Of a DNA stretch of 64,000 nucleotides, positions 12,064-25,084 are shown in pieces. Positions within the stretch are counted from its first letter, which is position 1. Each line of letters opens with the position of its first letter. Origin of the DNA: Papio anubis (lineage: Eukaryota > Chordata > Mammalia > Primates > Cercopithecidae); NCBI RefSeq assembly GCF_008728515.1, contig NC_044984.1:93543181-93607180 (forward strand), in the 5' to 3' direction. The notes beneath the pieces are model-generated. The model ran no database searches, had not been told where the DNA came from, and saw only the letters and a program-made list of their open reading frames with translations. Both the position numbers and the translations under genes were made by a program.

Positions 12064-13090
12064 ATAACATGTGATCATAACAGAGGTAGGTGTTTGACCT
12101 GGTACTCTTATTCTGATGAGCATCCATTGGCTTTGATACAAATTGTATTGTTAAAAATGATTTGAAAATTGAAAATTGTCTTGCTTGATTTCCCTACTAT
12201 CTTTGAAGTATTTTCAGTTCAATACTTTTAAGTATTTTGGGGTTCAATAAATCAATAAGACATATGGATTATCTAGGGAGAATCTACTTGTTTCTCTAGG
12301 CCATTAAGCTGTTGGAAGCACATTAATTATTCATGATTTCTTCTGATTAACAAATTTGTATTATCTGAAATATATGTTCAGTACTATTCAATACTTTGTT
12401 AAAAGTTATATTATTTACTCCTAAAAAACAGAGTTGGGTACATAATTATTTCTTTTGTTAGCATTTTAGAAATATAAAAGGGGCTTATTTTTAATAACAA
12501 AAGATTAACCATTGCACAAGGCATTCTAGAAAGGAGTGCTCATAATATCACATTTTAAATCATTGAAAAATGTATTTAAATATATGTTGCCCAAAATAAA
12601 ACAAGACATCAACCATCTGTTATAATATAACATTGCATTTTCTTACATACTCTAGGTAAATATTATAGGGACTATTATGTAAAAAATTTCCAAATTATTC
12701 TAATAGTTCTGTTCTTAAAACCATTAAAAGTGTTATCTCTGTTTTTATTATTCAATATAACAAATACAATTTGGGTGCAATAGTTTAAAAAGTTTTATAC
12801 TATATTTTATATATTTTATATAATAATAACTTGTGCTACTTTACTGTCCTAGTATTGCAAGCTAAAACCTTTTAATACCAAAGTTACTGAAAGAAGAAAA
12901 AAAATTTTAAATTAACACTTTAATATCTTCTGTCTTCCATCTCTTAGACAACCTGTTGTCAAATTCTAGCATCTCTTCCTACTTCTTCAGATTTGACTTT
13001 TCTTTTGATTCATATTGCATACCTTACACCTGGAATAAATTATAAATACCTTTAATATGCATATTCCTTGTACATAACAGCTATAGCTAC
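12064..13090. other. AT-rich undefined sequence
   Basis: Very AT-rich, with no open frame, repeat family or RNA gene that I recognise. Confidence 0.5.
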
Positions 13091-13583
13091 TGTTGGGCTC
13101 AGAACATGATACCCCGAAATGTGGCACTTTGGCAACTGAGAAGACTGCAGAAGCAGGAAAGTTGCTTTTACTTTCTCCTGCCTTTTACCTCTAAAGAATG
13201 TTCATAAAGAATTATCGACCTACCTCACCTGAATGTAGGTCATAAGAACCTCATACCACAGAGATCCTACCCTATACCCAGAAAATAAGAAAAATCTGAA
13301 CAAAGAGGTCCTGGTAAGTTCCTTCCAGTTTATTACAAATAGTTCATATTCACTTTTTGTCCAATCATGCATCTACACAACCGTTCATTCTTCATTAAAC
13401 TTAAGCATAAAAATACAATTTTTTCTAGTTCTTTGGGTCTTCATTTCTGAAGGCTCCTGTGTCCTGCAAAACTTTGGTTAAATACATTATGCATTTTTCT
13501 TGTTATCTTGTCTTATGTTGTAGGAGTGTCAGTTGTGAACCTTGTGATGGGTGGGGAAAAGACACTTCTTTTTCTCTCCTACA
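13091..13583 (+). mobile_element. Solo LTR of an endogenous retrovirus (family not assigned)
   Basis: Begins TGTTGGGCTCAGAACATGA and ends in a C/T-rich block with TACA at 13580-13583, so it has the TG...CA ends of an LTR and is about 493 bp long. The right part (gggtcttcatttctgaaggctcc and a taaatacattatgcat stretch) resembles the polyadenylation end of an ERV LTR. No clear target duplication is visible, and I am not sure of the family. Confidence 0.6.
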
Positions 13584-13700
13584 ATACTCAATACATGTTA
13601 TATGAATGAATTGCTCATCTGACTTTCTTCCTGGTCTCTCTACTCAGCCTGAATCTCTGGGGACCTAGTGTAAGAAGACAGATTTTCCACGTATTTCAGG

Positions 13701-14005
13701 ATTTTTTTTTTTTTTTTTTTTTTTGAGATGGAGTCTTGCTCTGTCACCCAGGCTGGAGTACAGTGGTGCAATCTTGGCTCACTACAACCTCTGCCTCCCA
13801 GGTTCAAGCGATTCTCCTGCCTCAGCCTCCTGAGTAGCTGGGACTACAGGCACGTGCCACCACGCCCAGCTAATTTTTTTATTTTTAGTAGAGACGGGGT
13901 TTCACCATGTTGGCCAGGATGGTTTCAATCTCTTTACCTTGTGATCCGCCCGCCTCAGCCTCCCAAAGTGCTGGGCTTATAGGCATGAGCCACCGCACCC
14001 GGCCA
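13701..14005 (-). mobile_element. AluS-like element, reverse
   Basis: A T-run at 13702-13724 leads into a complete reverse Alu ending at GAGCCACCGCACCCGGCC. A 9-bp duplication (tatttcagg) is present at 13692-13700 and 14006-14014. Confidence 0.95.
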
Positions 14006-14439
14006 TATTTCAGGCTTTAAATGGAATGGAATATGTTTTTTCTAAAGGTAAGTTTAACCAGAATTACATTTATTCACAGAAATTTTTTTACTTACACCCA
14101 TTTGAAGACTAAGCTACATTTGAAATTGACATCATATTACATAAACATATACATACATTTATTTGTCTAACATAATCTTCAATAAATATTTATTCAGTGA
14201 ATGAATGAATGTTATACTCAACATAAATGAGTTTAGGTCATTTCCTGATGACTTTCAGGGGTCACAGGTGTGCTGGGTGCTTTCCTTGACACAACTTACC
14301 CTTACCCCTTTAGTTTAAATATATATATTTAATTATTTTAAAAATAAAGTTTCATATTTTGAGTTTTATTTAACAAAACAGATTATCAAACTCATAAATG
14401 AAGCTTGTAAAACATTTTGGAATGACTTCATCCACAAAT

Positions 14440-14890
14440 TTTGAGGAATGAAACAAAAAAGAAACGGATATTAAAACTCTTAAAAGACCAATCGACCATT
14501 TGTGTTTTGACATTATTAGCACCCCAATTCAAACACAGAAAGGTTAAAATATAAATTATAAAACAACTGGGGACATTTGGACATCAAGTGGGTCTTGGAT
14601 AATATTAAGCAATTATTGTTTGATATCCCATTAGGTACTAAAATGGTATTTTGGTTATTTATTAAAGTCGTTATTTTTACATGCAATATATTAACAGATG
14701 AGATGATATTTCTTAGACTTCCTTCAAAATAATCCTGTGTGTATCTGGGGAGTGAACGCTTGGTACAGGGGAAATATGATTATTTGTTGATAGGTTTTGA
14801 AGTTGGGTGATGGGTACATGGATGTTCATAACACCATTTTCTTTACTTTTGTATATATTTGAATTTTTCAAAAATAAAAAGGTTTTTTTA
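14440..14890 (+). mobile_element. Old L1M 3' end
   Basis: Matches the 3' UTR type of older mammalian L1 (L1MA-L1MD age). It holds the 'gggtgatgggtacatgg' block at 14804-14820 and the closing 'tttgaatttttcaaaaataaa' region. Only the last ~450 bases remain. A short 'caataaatatttattcagtgaatga' stretch at 14180-14205 looks like a separate L2/MIR tail. Confidence 0.72.
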
Positions 14891-15869
14891 ATCATGCTAA
14901 TAAAACTATCAGAGGAACTTTGAAAACACTGGATTCTTGAGATAAAGTGGCTTTCCAGAAAAAAAGTGGCATGAGATAAAATGCTCTCATACTTTAACTG
15001 ATGTACTTTATTTAAATATCTTTACTATATATTATTGGTTTCCTAGTTAGCTATGCCAATATGTTAGATGGTGGAATCATGACCTATAGCTAGCTGAGAA
15101 TTTTAAATTTTACTGACTTTATTGACTGCATACTCTTCATAGATACTAATTTAGTCAGACAAGTTACAGAACTCCAATAACATAATAAAAATGTTAAGTT
15201 CCTAGTGTATTAAATCTCTTCTGAAAATCTACCTTTTTGATGATTTTGAGCACGGATTTCTAATAACTAAATGCCATAGTGTCAAATGTTGATTTGGTCA
15301 AAGATGCTGTTTTTGACTGGATCAAGTAAAAACACTTCCCCAAATGCAGCAGCAGCACAATCTGTTATATTGCAATGAGAAAAAAAAATTGGCAAGGACT
15401 ATAAAAGTTACTTAAGAAAGAACTTCACAAGGAGATGAAGTACAAATGGAAATGCCTCAGAAAGTAGAATGTAGGGCAAATTTCTAAGGAGATCACAAAG
15501 AAATAGCAAAAGCTTGTAGGAGTTGGGTCAAAAAAGCTCAGCAGGAAACAGGATGCCACATCTAAGAAACATGAAAGGAGACAGAAAAAAGAATTCTTTT
15601 ACTATTTTAGGAACAAAAAGAAAGCTAAATGACACACTTTGCTCCTTCAGTGAAGAGAAAAGGAAATCTAATGGTTCATGATAGTAAAAATGCACATGCA
15701 ATTGGTAATTAAAAAAAAATCCTCCTTAAAAGAAAGATAAAGTAGAATTACTAGAGCATTTATTGAGAGGTCCAAAATTTAAAGCACAAGAAAATATTTT
15801 AAAAATTAATCTAACATAACTTAGCCATTATGATATGATTTGTATGCAAAGATACCTAAAGAATTCACC
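14891..15869. other. Undefined AT-rich sequence
   Basis: No gene or clear repeat found. Purine-rich in 15370-15760. Confidence 0.5.
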
Positions 15870-16125
15870 ATCCACATATAATGGAATATTATGCAGCCAA
15901 TAAAAGTTATTATTAATAATATAAAAGAAATTGTTAATAATATGATATTAAGTAATAAATGCCAAATCGTGTTGTTGTCTGGAAGAGAATAATCAAATTG
16001 TTAACAGTAGTTATTGCTGATGATATTACTGGTGATTTTTATTTTTGTCATCTATTTTTTCATTTGTTGGATATTCTGCAATGGGAATTACTTTTATAAT
16101 CAAGTATAATAATAAAAATATTATT
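15870..16125 (+). repeat. Old L1M 3' fragment
   Basis: 'aatggaatattatgcagcca' at 15881-15900 matches the end of L1 ORF2. 16040-16110 (ttctgcaatgggaattactttt) matches the 3' UTR of old L1s. Much sequence between is missing. Confidence 0.55.
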
Positions 16126-16299
16126 TAAAGTACCTACTGTAGTCTCCAACAGTTCAATTCCAAGTAGTCGATTTAAAGGACTCTTGTTAAGTTACCAATA
16201 ATCACTGCTTTGATAAATCAAATGGATACTTGCTCTTATTTCCTGGCTCTGTGAAGCATTTGACATTTTTTTAATATTCCATGCTAAAATTCTCTGCTC

Positions 16300-16460
16300 C
16301 CTTGGCTTGGTAGTTCTAATTTAACCATACATCAGCTGTCACCTGGAAGACTGTAATGGCTGGCTGTCTTTACTACAAGCCATTCTGTCAATTACCACCA
16401 GGGCAATCCTGACCACATTACTCCATTGCTTTCACCCCTTCAAAGACTTATCTTACAGAA
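16300..16460 (+). repeat. L2 LINE fragment
   Basis: 'cacctggaagactgtaatgg' and the following 'gaccacattactccattgct' region resemble the 3' coding end of L2. Diverged; limits approximate. Confidence 0.5.
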
Positions 16461-17122
16461 CATAGGGTGAGTTGCTCTGGATGCTTTCTGTTTATTAGTG
16501 ACCCAGTGAAAAGAAAAGGACCACTTTGGGTCCAGGGATTGTAAATTGTGTCCTCAAATCTCTATTTCTTGCTTCTGTTCTTTCTTAGGTAGTTGTATCT
16601 CATAAGCAAGAGAGCTTCCTCTTAGTAACAGGGATGAGAGGGCAGGGTCATAGATAATTCCAGGCTTATATTATCCCACCTAGCAACCCCAAAGCCAAGG
16701 GAGATACCCTCTCTCCCAGCCTCCATGTATGAAATCCAAGGGAAAGTCTCTGGTTGACTAACAGTACCACAACTAATTGCTAAGGCCAAGAAAGTGGGCC
16801 TGGGTCATAGGTCCAGCCTGAACAGAGAGGTATTGTACTATGATTGGTAGCCTGATCAGAACTATAGCACTTGGAAGGCCCAAGGGTAAGTGCTTCAAAG
16901 GAAATCAGGGATAATTAATAACAGAAAAGAGTAAGGAATATTGGAAAGATGAAAAACCAAATATCCTTTATAACAAGTAATATTCAATCTCCTTAGCCCA
17001 GCACTCTTAGAATTTCTTGGATTGGCCTCTGCTCATGTTTCTTGCCTCATCTTTTGCCATGCCCTCCCAAGAACTCCAGTCTCTGACTGTGCTGAACACT
17101 TGGATCTTTTCTGAATAGGCAG
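16461..17122. other. Undefined sequence
   Basis: Slightly richer in G and C than its surroundings. No splice-flanked open frame or known repeat recognised. Confidence 0.5.
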
Positions 17123-17624
17123 TGCTAGGTAGAATAGTGGACCCCAAAGATGTTCATGCCTTAATCCTAGGAGCCTATAAACATGTTAATTTGCAAGACA
17201 AAAGGTACACTGCAGATGTGATTAAGATTAAGGACTTTGAAATGGAAAGATTATCCTGGTTTACCTAGGTGGGCCCAATCTAATCACATGAGTTCTCAAA
17301 AGCAGAGAATCTTTTCCAGATTCAGAGAACCAGAAATATGGCAGTGTGAAAAGAACTCAATCCACCATTGCTGGCTTTAAAAATGGAGGAAGAGGCTACA
17401 AATCAAGAAATGTGGGTGGCTTTTAGAAGCTGGAAAATAAAAGAAAATGGATTTTTTTCTGAGAGCCTACAGAAAGTAATGCAATCCTGTTGGTATTTTG
17501 ATTTTAGCTCAATGAGACTTGTGTCTCACTTTGGATCTATTACAGAACTGAAAGTTAATAAATTTTTATTGTTTAAGCTTCCAAGTCTATGGTAATTTGT
17601 CACAGCAATAAGAAGAATTATATA
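17123..17624 (+). mobile_element. MLT1-like MaLR LTR
   Basis: Carries the typical order of blocks: 'gaatagtggaccccaaagatg' near the start, 'gcagatgtgattaagattaa', 'gggcccaatctaatcaca', 'agaagctggaaaa', and an end with 'aataaatttttattgtttaa' followed by 'ggtaatttgtcacagcaata'. Old. The 75-codon open frame inside it (17368-17595) is incidental. Confidence 0.75.
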
Positions 17625-17639
17625 GGCCATTCCATATCA

Positions 17640-17990
17640 TGCTTTCTTGATTTTGTACTTTCTGGTCATTTCATGTAAAATATCCATCTTCCGCATTGAT
17701 GCACCCTGCTCAATCCCAGCCCACTTGGTGAACTCCCTACCCTTATTCAAACTATAACTCAGGTTTCACTACCTCTCTGAAGCCTTCCTTAGCATCATTC
17801 CTAGGAATATGTGAGTACTTTTTTCTTATGGTCACACAGCACTCTGCATTTTTCCACTATAGTATTTAAAATGCTGTATGAAATTTGTCTCAGACTGTAA
17901 ATTTATTTTAGGCCAGGGACTATATCCTATTCCTCAATGTATATCACAGGTAAAGCAATGTTGAGCACATAGTAAATTTTAATAACTGCT
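17640..17990 (+). repeat. L2 LINE 3' end
   Basis: The string 'gaagccttccttagcatc', the 'agactgtaaatttattttag' motif and 'gagcacatagtaaattttaa' follow the L2 3' UTR order. Confidence 0.68.
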
Positions 17991-18469
17991 TGTGTATGCA
18001 TGAAAAATCATTGCACTAGTTACTCACTTTGAGATTTACATAGGAATGAGAAAGAGTTGAAAACTGAAAAAGGTCCAGCATATTTTAAAAAGAGAACATG
18101 AATATAGCACTAGGGATTTAACTTCTACTGCCATAAAAATGTTGGAAATCAAGAAGTAGTAGGTCAATTTTCAAATACCTTGAGGATAGCAGGTACATTT
18201 TTATTATGAGCAAATCTTATTTAAATTAGTTGTCTAGTCTAAACTCTTCCTCCTATGTCAGTAACTGAACTGACAAATTTGGGAGTAAGAAATTGGTTGT
18301 AATCAATCTTTCTTGATGTGACAAGGCTTTAGATTGAATTCTAAATATCAATGAACTTGGAAAATGTGGTCTCTTCTCTAATGGCATTAATTAATAACAT
18401 CTAATATTATAAACTAGAATCTGGCCCATACATTTACATAGAATCAGCCTGCAAGAGGGTCCTCAAATG
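17991..18469. other. Undefined AT-rich sequence
   Basis: Nothing recognised. Confidence 0.5.
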
Positions 18470-18985
18470 ATTCTTGGCTTCTCATATTCACTCCCTTATG
18501 TAGTCCCTCCCAATACTGAATAGGGCTAACCTGTGTGGCCAATGGGATTTTGAAAAAGTAACAAGGTATGATTTCTGAAGATAGATCTTAAATGAATTGC
18601 TGGTTCCACCTTACTTTTTTGAATTGAATTGCTCCTTGTAGGGGATGATAGCTGCCATGTTGTGATGACACTCAGGGGCCCATTAGAGAAAAACTAAGGT
18701 CTTCCAGCAAAAGCTAGTACCAAATTGCCAGCTGTTTAAGTGAGCCACTTTCAAAGCAGATTCCCTAGTCCCAGTCAAACTTTCAGATGACTGCATCCCT
18801 GGCCAATTTTTTGACTACAACCTCATAAGAGACCTCAAAAATAATTACTTAGCTGATCTGCTCTCAAATTCCTGACCTGCAGAAACTGTGAGAGATAAAT
18901 AAAAGTCTGTTACTATCTTAAGCTATGAAGTTTTAGATAATTAATTTTAGATAACATGCGGCAATAGATAACTAGTATTCTGCCT
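18470..18985 (+). mobile_element. MLT1-like MaLR LTR (second subtype)
   Basis: Contains 'gctgccatgttgtgatgacac', 'gtcaaactttcagatgactg', 'ctacaacctcataagagac' and the ending 'caatagataactagtat', the pattern of another MLT1-type LTR. The start is not defined. Confidence 0.68.
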
Positions 18986-20639
18986 ATAGAATAAAATAGA
19001 CAAAAGTCACTATAAACTATTTCCTGTGTTGTTAGCTGTGGTTTTTTTTTTTTTTTTTTAAACAATTATTATCCTTTCGCTTTCAGCCCTAGTCTTCCAA
19101 ACCAATAAACTAGAGAGTCTTAGAAAGAAGATAACTTCAGGGCACATCTGCTCCTTTTAGATTTTATACTAAAAACAAAATAAAGAGCCAGTCTTGTTAC
19201 TGTACTGCCAATTCTTGGTAATAAGTGACATTTCCTCCTCCCTTGTGTCTGTATTTTTTTTCTACTATTGAGGCACCTGAAATTGGATGATGAGATTTCC
19301 AGTGTGCCCTCAGAAAATGAGAAAGACATGACACACTGTAACTCTCCTCCTTATAAGGCTCAGGAAAGAAATATACCTTTTTGGGCCTCTCTATTTTCCT
19401 GACAGAAAAAGAGAGATAGAAGGTAGAAAAGCTACCTGCCATCTTTCAGCTACGATATTCCCGAGGCTCATCATATTTTTCCTATTTTAGAGAGTCTGTA
19501 GAGGGACATGTACTCAGTGTGTTATATTTGCTCCTTTATGTGTGACCATCACAGAATAAATGTCTTGATGTCATCTCATCAAAAGCATCAGAGTTGCTTG
19601 GAGCAGGGAGAAGAGGGGGGGTAGGAGGAAGAGAGTGATGAAAAAGGGCAAAGGAAGAACAGGAGAGGGCCAATTGTGTGGAAACAGCAAACAACCTGAC
19701 TTGTTCAGGCACAGGCCAGAACTGCCCCTAGGCTGTTGAGTTAACACAGATACACTCCGGTTAATGCCCTTAAGAAGATGAATTAAATGAAACATTTCAG
19801 TTCTAATGAAAGTGGTTCCGGCAAAAGGGAAGATGGGGCACAACTAGAAGAAAAACGCTTGCATACTAGTTTAATTCAGTCTCTTCAGAGAAGGTAACAT
19901 ATTACAGTTGAACTGCATCATAAGGTAAATTTCAAATCAGATAAAATATTTATGATTTTGAGAAAACATTTCACCTGAATCTATAAATACCTAGCCTAAG
20001 GCTTACTGCCACCATTGTTTACAAGTTAATTAGCGCATTTTGCAGCCCTGCCATAAATCTACTTCCATTTAGATAGAATGGCTAGATGGTTGTCTTTAGC
20101 ATCCTGAAATTTAATAGTAGAACGATGTAGCAGATTCTAGTCTTTCTAAGCAGGAATGACAAAATTGCTTCAAATTATTATTTTTTTGTCATCATATGAC
20201 TGGTAACATGTCATTGACACTTAAATTTTATGAATGTCTATTTATCAGGCTACAGAAATAATTGTGTTCTCCATTGCTTTATGCATAGGTAGGGAAGCTA
20301 GTGACCACTGCAGGGGTGGTTTCAGAAGTTAAGGGGGTGTAGCCAAAACCTGGTGTTATCTCCTTAGCTTGTCTAAATTCAGGAAAGTCACTGGATACTA
20401 AAAATGAACCAATTTTACTATAAGAGAGTGAAGATTCTAGGCAGTTCTTAGAAATAGGTAATAAATCTAAGCTCCACAAGGGCGGAAATCTTTGCTCTTT
20501 TTCTTTCCTATGCACTCGACAAAAATTTCTTGACTGTATGAAGGAGCCAGGGAATGCTCAGAAGAATCTGTGACTCATCAAAAGGTAAGAGGCACTGCTC
20601 AATAAGGAAATTGAGTGGTGACTGCCTCTCTATGGAGTG
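18986..20639. other. Undefined sequence
   Basis: A T-run of about 18 lies at 19042-19059. Open frames of up to 90 codons on the reverse strand (19120-19843, 20279-20696) overlap each other and show no protein family. I see no gene. Confidence 0.5.
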
Positions 20640-20940
20640 CCATTTGAGAAGACATCTGAAAGAAAGTGGAGCCACAGGGCTACCTGGAGGAAGCATGTAG
20701 CAGACAGTGGGAACAGCAGGTTAATGGCCCTGGTGTGGCAGTGAGCTTGACATGTTCAAAGAGCAATAAGGAGGCCTTTGACATGCAACAGAGTAAGGGA
20801 AGAGAGAGTGTCAGGAAATAAGCAAGAGAGGCAGGTGGGGGCCCGATCATGCAGGATGTAGGAGGTCATCATAAGAATGCAGGATTTTATTCTGAATGAT
20901 AGGAAGGTGTCGTTGATTAAAGAATGTGGTCAGGCCAGCG
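20640..20940 (-). repeat. Old LINE-like interspersed repeat (possibly L2)
   Basis: The phrase order 'gggaacagcaggttaatggc', 'gatcatgcaggatgtaggag', 'ttttattctgaatgatagg' is that of a common mammalian repeat which I associate, with reservation, with reverse L2. Naming is uncertain. Confidence 0.45.
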
Positions 20941-21611
20941 GAATAAGTATTAATAGTCCGTGACAGTGACAGACTGTCTTTGAAAAACATTATTTCCTAA
21001 GTGGAAAAAAAAAAAAAACAAAACCCTAGAAACGGAAGATACAGTCAAGTATCCTATGAGTACTGAATAAATACTCTTAACTCACTGGTAGGTGGATGTG
21101 TTTGAAAATGATTACTAAGGAACATACTGTGTTATTATTCAAGATATCATGATGGGTACAGATTTAGTTCTTTAAAGAAAGCTTCTTATATCTGAAGCAG
21201 TCGAATAAATTTGTTATAATTTCTAGAGACCCAGTCCTTAAGCATGGAGTTATTTAAGTGTAATGCCAACACGCTCCTGTCTTGGTTTAGGTGATCTTTC
21301 AGGTGTGCAGGCAATTTGCATGATAAATTTTGCATGTATACATCTCCTCTCTCCTTTGCTGCAAAGGAAGCCAAGTAGTAAACAGTCTTCCTTAGTAAAT
21401 GTTTTGCTGAAAGAAAACACATATTTATAAGTCAAATCACGTGAGATGTTTGATAAGGAGAGGATGATAGGAAGGTTTATTTTACAGTTTATGCTGAAAA
21501 TGTTACTGGGAGGAAATAACTAGTCTCGGTTATTTCCAGTTACACAATAAGCAATTACTTTTTAAGAGCTACTGTGTAAAATAAACACTGCTAAGTGGTT
21601 GTAATATTTGA
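20941..21611. other. Undefined sequence
   Basis: Contains a run of 15 A at 21005-21019. Reverse open frames at 21186-21435 are short and unsupported. Confidence 0.45.
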
Positions 21612-21651
21612 CTTCATTCATTCATTCATTCATTCATTCATTCATTCATTT
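21612..21651. repeat. (ATTC)n microsatellite
   Basis: About nine perfect tandem copies of a tetranucleotide (attc/ttca), a likely length-variable microsatellite. Confidence 0.97.
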
Positions 21652-21790
21652 ATATTAACTAACATCAATTATATAAGTACCATGTACCAGGCACTCTGCT
21701 ACGAGCCAAAAATAAAAGAAAAATTTTAATTACAGCTACAAATAATCCACAGTCTAGTAAGAACTCAACAGAGTACATTGGCTTCTTCTA
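21652..21790 (-). repeat. L2 3' end, reverse
   Basis: 'gtaccatgtaccaggcactc' and 'aatccacagtctagtaag' match the reverse of the L2 3' terminal region. The (ATTC)n tract next to it grew from the L2 tail. Confidence 0.6.
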
Positions 21791-22394
21791 TTTCCAAATA
21801 AAAATAGGGTCAGCATATGTCCTCACACTATGACAATTGGCAATAGACTGTTAAGCTTCGGCTTCTCTTTATATTTCCTCTTCTCCCTTTCTGCTGTGAC
21901 TTTGCTTGTAATCAATAGGACTATTAGCATAACTGGATATATCAGCTAATAATCCAACAGGACAAATGCATAATTCTTAGAATCAGTTTAGATGATTGCC
22001 TGCAGTTCCCTTCTATTTCTCCTCTGAAAATGCTGTAGAGTTCACTCCAGTGACCTGCCATCCATAAACCCTTTGTGGCTGTTCTGAGTGTTCAGATGTT
22101 TACACACGTTGGCTACTTCATAGAAAGTCCTATCTCTCCATTAAAAGAGAAAGTATATGTGGCTGAAATGATGGTTAGTTCTCGTTTCAGTACTTGGACG
22201 TCAAGCAGTTAGTTTACTGTTGCTTTTGTAACTTGGAGGCATTCCATTCTATACCGAACACTTCTTTGGAAGTTCTCATCTTTCTAACACATTGTTAGAT
22301 TAAAATAGTAATGGAAAATAATAATCTCTCCAGCCTACAGATAGCTCTTATGCCACTACATGTCTATAGTATTGATATAACATTTTTATAACAT
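21791..22394. other. Undefined sequence
   Basis: No gene or clear repeat seen. Confidence 0.5.
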
Positions 22395-22860
22395 TTCTGT
22401 TTCAGTTATCTATTGCTGTATAACAACCAACCTAAAACAACAAACACTTTATTTCCTCGTGATATTACAATATGGACTAGGCTCAGCCAAGTGCTTCTTC
22501 TGTTAGTCTTGTCTGAGGTTACTAGTGTGGTTGTATACCACCAGTCATGCCACTGGGGGACACTAGGGCATCTGTATTTGTCTCTATTCCTGTAGTCTCA
22601 GGCTTCTCCCTCTCCAAGTGTCCTACACCCTCTCCACACTCTCTCTCTGCAACTTAGATGAGCCTCAGACCTCTCAAGAGATCCAGGACTTGTTAAAGCT
22701 TAGCCTCAGAATTAAAACACATTACTTCCACCACTTTCTATTGTGAAAGCAAGTCACGGAGCTAGCCTAGATTCAAGGTGAGGAAACCACACAGGAATGT
22801 GAATACTTACAGGCATGGTTCAGTGGAGGTCTCTAATGTAACAACTACACCTACCTTGAC
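22395..22860 (-). mobile_element. MLT1-like MaLR LTR, reverse
   Basis: 'cagttatctattgctgtata' followed by 'acaacaaacactttattt' is the reverse complement of an MLT1-type LTR 3' end. The right part (cattacttccaccactttct, then gcaagtcacggagctagcc) fits the same family. Confidence 0.65.
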
Positions 22861-22999
22861 TCGAATAATCTGTAAACCTGCATTAGATCTTTAGGTTGAT
22901 GAAGAGTTTCAGGAGGGTAGGGTGAGCTCCTTAGCAAGGGGAGGGGATACTAGTCCTCAATGATCAGAGTCCTACCTCTTTTGCATTGCATGGTTCCAA

Positions 23000-23460
23000 C
23001 AGCACTTCATTTCTAGAAGTCGCCTTACCTTTACTCATCCTGGGCCCTTTGTCTGGGACAGCTTTTCCACTTTCTGACACCTAGTGAAGTCTTTCAAAAC
23101 TTCAAGCTCAGGCTTATCTCCTGCCGGAAGCCTTTCCTGATGCTTTCAGGTTCTGTTAAGACCTGCTTCTGAGATTCTAAAATATATCCTGTGTTTATCT
23201 CTTTCACAGAACTTATTATATTGTAGTAAAATGTCTGGGAATTTGTTTTATGAGTTTGTTTCACCAGCTAGACTGTTTACAATCTGAAGTCAGAGCTGAG
23301 TCTTATTAATGTGATTTTGTCATTCTGTAATGTGCCCAATAATAATATGTTAAAATGGAACTGGAACAGGAGAAGTGTATGTTGTATAATCTGATGTCAC
23401 CCAAATCCAGCATAATTCAATGCATATATTAGTGCCTTAATAAATATTGGATGGTTGGTT
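23000..23460 (+). repeat. L2 LINE 3' end
   Basis: Blocks in L2 order: 'ggaagcctttcctgatgctt', 'cagaacttattatattgtag', 'agctagactgtttacaatct', and the closing 'agtgccttaataaatattgg' with 'ggttggttgaa'. Confidence 0.75.
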
Positions 23461-24284
23461 GAATACATAAATCTATTTCTCTTAGTCACTACATAAGAGA
23501 TATAAACTCTTATTTTAGTAACCTGGTAAATTTTCAGCAAGCTTCACAAACATTTCAATTCGTAGCTAGGAAAGAAGCAATATGCCTTGGGCATAACTTT
23601 TCAAGTAGTATCAATGTTTAGCGGCATCAACCTTTCAGGCAGGCGTAAATAGCTAAAAATAAAAATTCATATCCTTCTGAAATGACGGCTAAAATTCTGA
23701 AGGAATGTATTCATGCTCTGAAACACAAAACTGTTCTCTTGCTTCTATAAAACAGAACAAAACCTGTGGGAAACCAAATTACTTTGCTAAGTGTGACAAA
23801 TCCAAACTGTTACAGAGCAAGAGATAACATAAATTAATGGGTCTTGGAGGCAAACACCAGGAGTTATTTTGAGGTGAGTGAAATCCGGTCTCCATCCTAA
23901 AACCTCTCTGTGTTTCCATAGATCAAGTTTTTAGTTTTATGCTTTTTAGAAAATTATTTATGCACAATAATTACAGCCACATGAATGCGCTAAATAAATG
24001 TAGCCCAGTAAATGCAGGCGTGTGCTTGAATGGTACCCTATTGCTTTCAAGTACTTTGTGGTGGGCTGCATGTCTATATTTGACAATTCCCCCGCTAAAA
24101 CCTAAAGGCAGAGATGCTGGAAGGGTTTGCATTACCAGGTGACACAGTACTTGACTTTGATAAGCCGTTGCTAAGGCAATGAAACTAAATAAACATACTC
24201 TACAATTACCATCTTTTTCCTTTTGTCAGAAGTGTTTCTAAGATATATAGTGGCAAGAACTCCTGTTAGGAGGTAGAAGAGTTG
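23461..24284. other. Undefined sequence
   Basis: No recognised gene. A 67-codon frame at 23939-24142 has no supporting feature. Confidence 0.5.
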
Positions 24285-24385
24285 GTTTCTACACACGGCT
24301 TTGCAACTCCTTAGCTGTGTGACTCTAGGCAAGTCACCTGACCCCTATGGATTGATAAGATTCCTCACTGATAAAATATCACTAG
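24285..24385 (-). repeat. MIR SINE, reverse
   Basis: 'ttagctgtgtgactctaggc' followed by 'aagtcacctgacccct' is the reverse MIR core. Confidence 0.8.
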
Positions 24386-24639
24386 ATAACAAATTGGGGT
24401 GTTAGAAAAAAAATCACTAGAGAGAGAAAATTTCCTTCTAGATGTCTGTTGTGTTTTTTTCCCTCTAAGACTACTTGATTTTCCACAATTCGTAGCTCTA
24501 GTACCTTATTGAGCTGAGTGTCTTTAGAACTATAGTATTTTATACTATGCTTACAACCCTGGTTACTAGGAGTATCTGATAGACACCTTCAGCTAAACAT
24601 TGCCCAGTCCCTCAGTCTTAGCTCCTGAAGTAACAGTGT

Positions 24640-24930
24640 ATGAAAAGCTGGACTAGAAGTCAGGAGGTCACAGACTAATTGCTTAAATTATCTGGTTTTC
24701 AGTTTCCTCATCTATCAAATAAAGAAGTTGGGCTTGATCCAAAAGTCATTCTGGGTGTAACAGTTTCTCATGTGAGTCTTAGGACATATATCCCCTCATG
24801 TTATGAAGTGTGTAACTGAAGCCCTGAGAGACTATGTATGTGTGATTTGTCTGAGGCTTCACAGCTGGCTAGTGGGGAACCTTCTAATAGACACAAGAGA
24901 ATCTCAAAATGTTAGATCCTGTTAGTCTCG
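24640..24930. repeat. MIR-related fragments
   Basis: 24640-24750 holds a reverse MIR-like core (ggttttcagtttcctcatct). 24800-24890 holds a short forward MIR-like piece (cttcacagctggctagtggg). Diverged. Confidence 0.55.
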
Positions 24931-25084
24931 GGGGATCCATTAGCATCTTGGTCCCCCAGGATCAGCTGGGGCCCTCAGGACTTTCAAAGCTCAGTTAAGT
25001 AGCTGATACGTCTGTAATTCTAGTTTCTAGAATGCATTACTCTTATTTCTGGAAATCTATCCAACAACAATAACAGAATAAAAC

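Noticed and set aside
21612..21651. CRISPR-like or satellite array
   Set aside because: A simple tetranucleotide microsatellite without spacers; no other regularly spaced repeats exist in the window.
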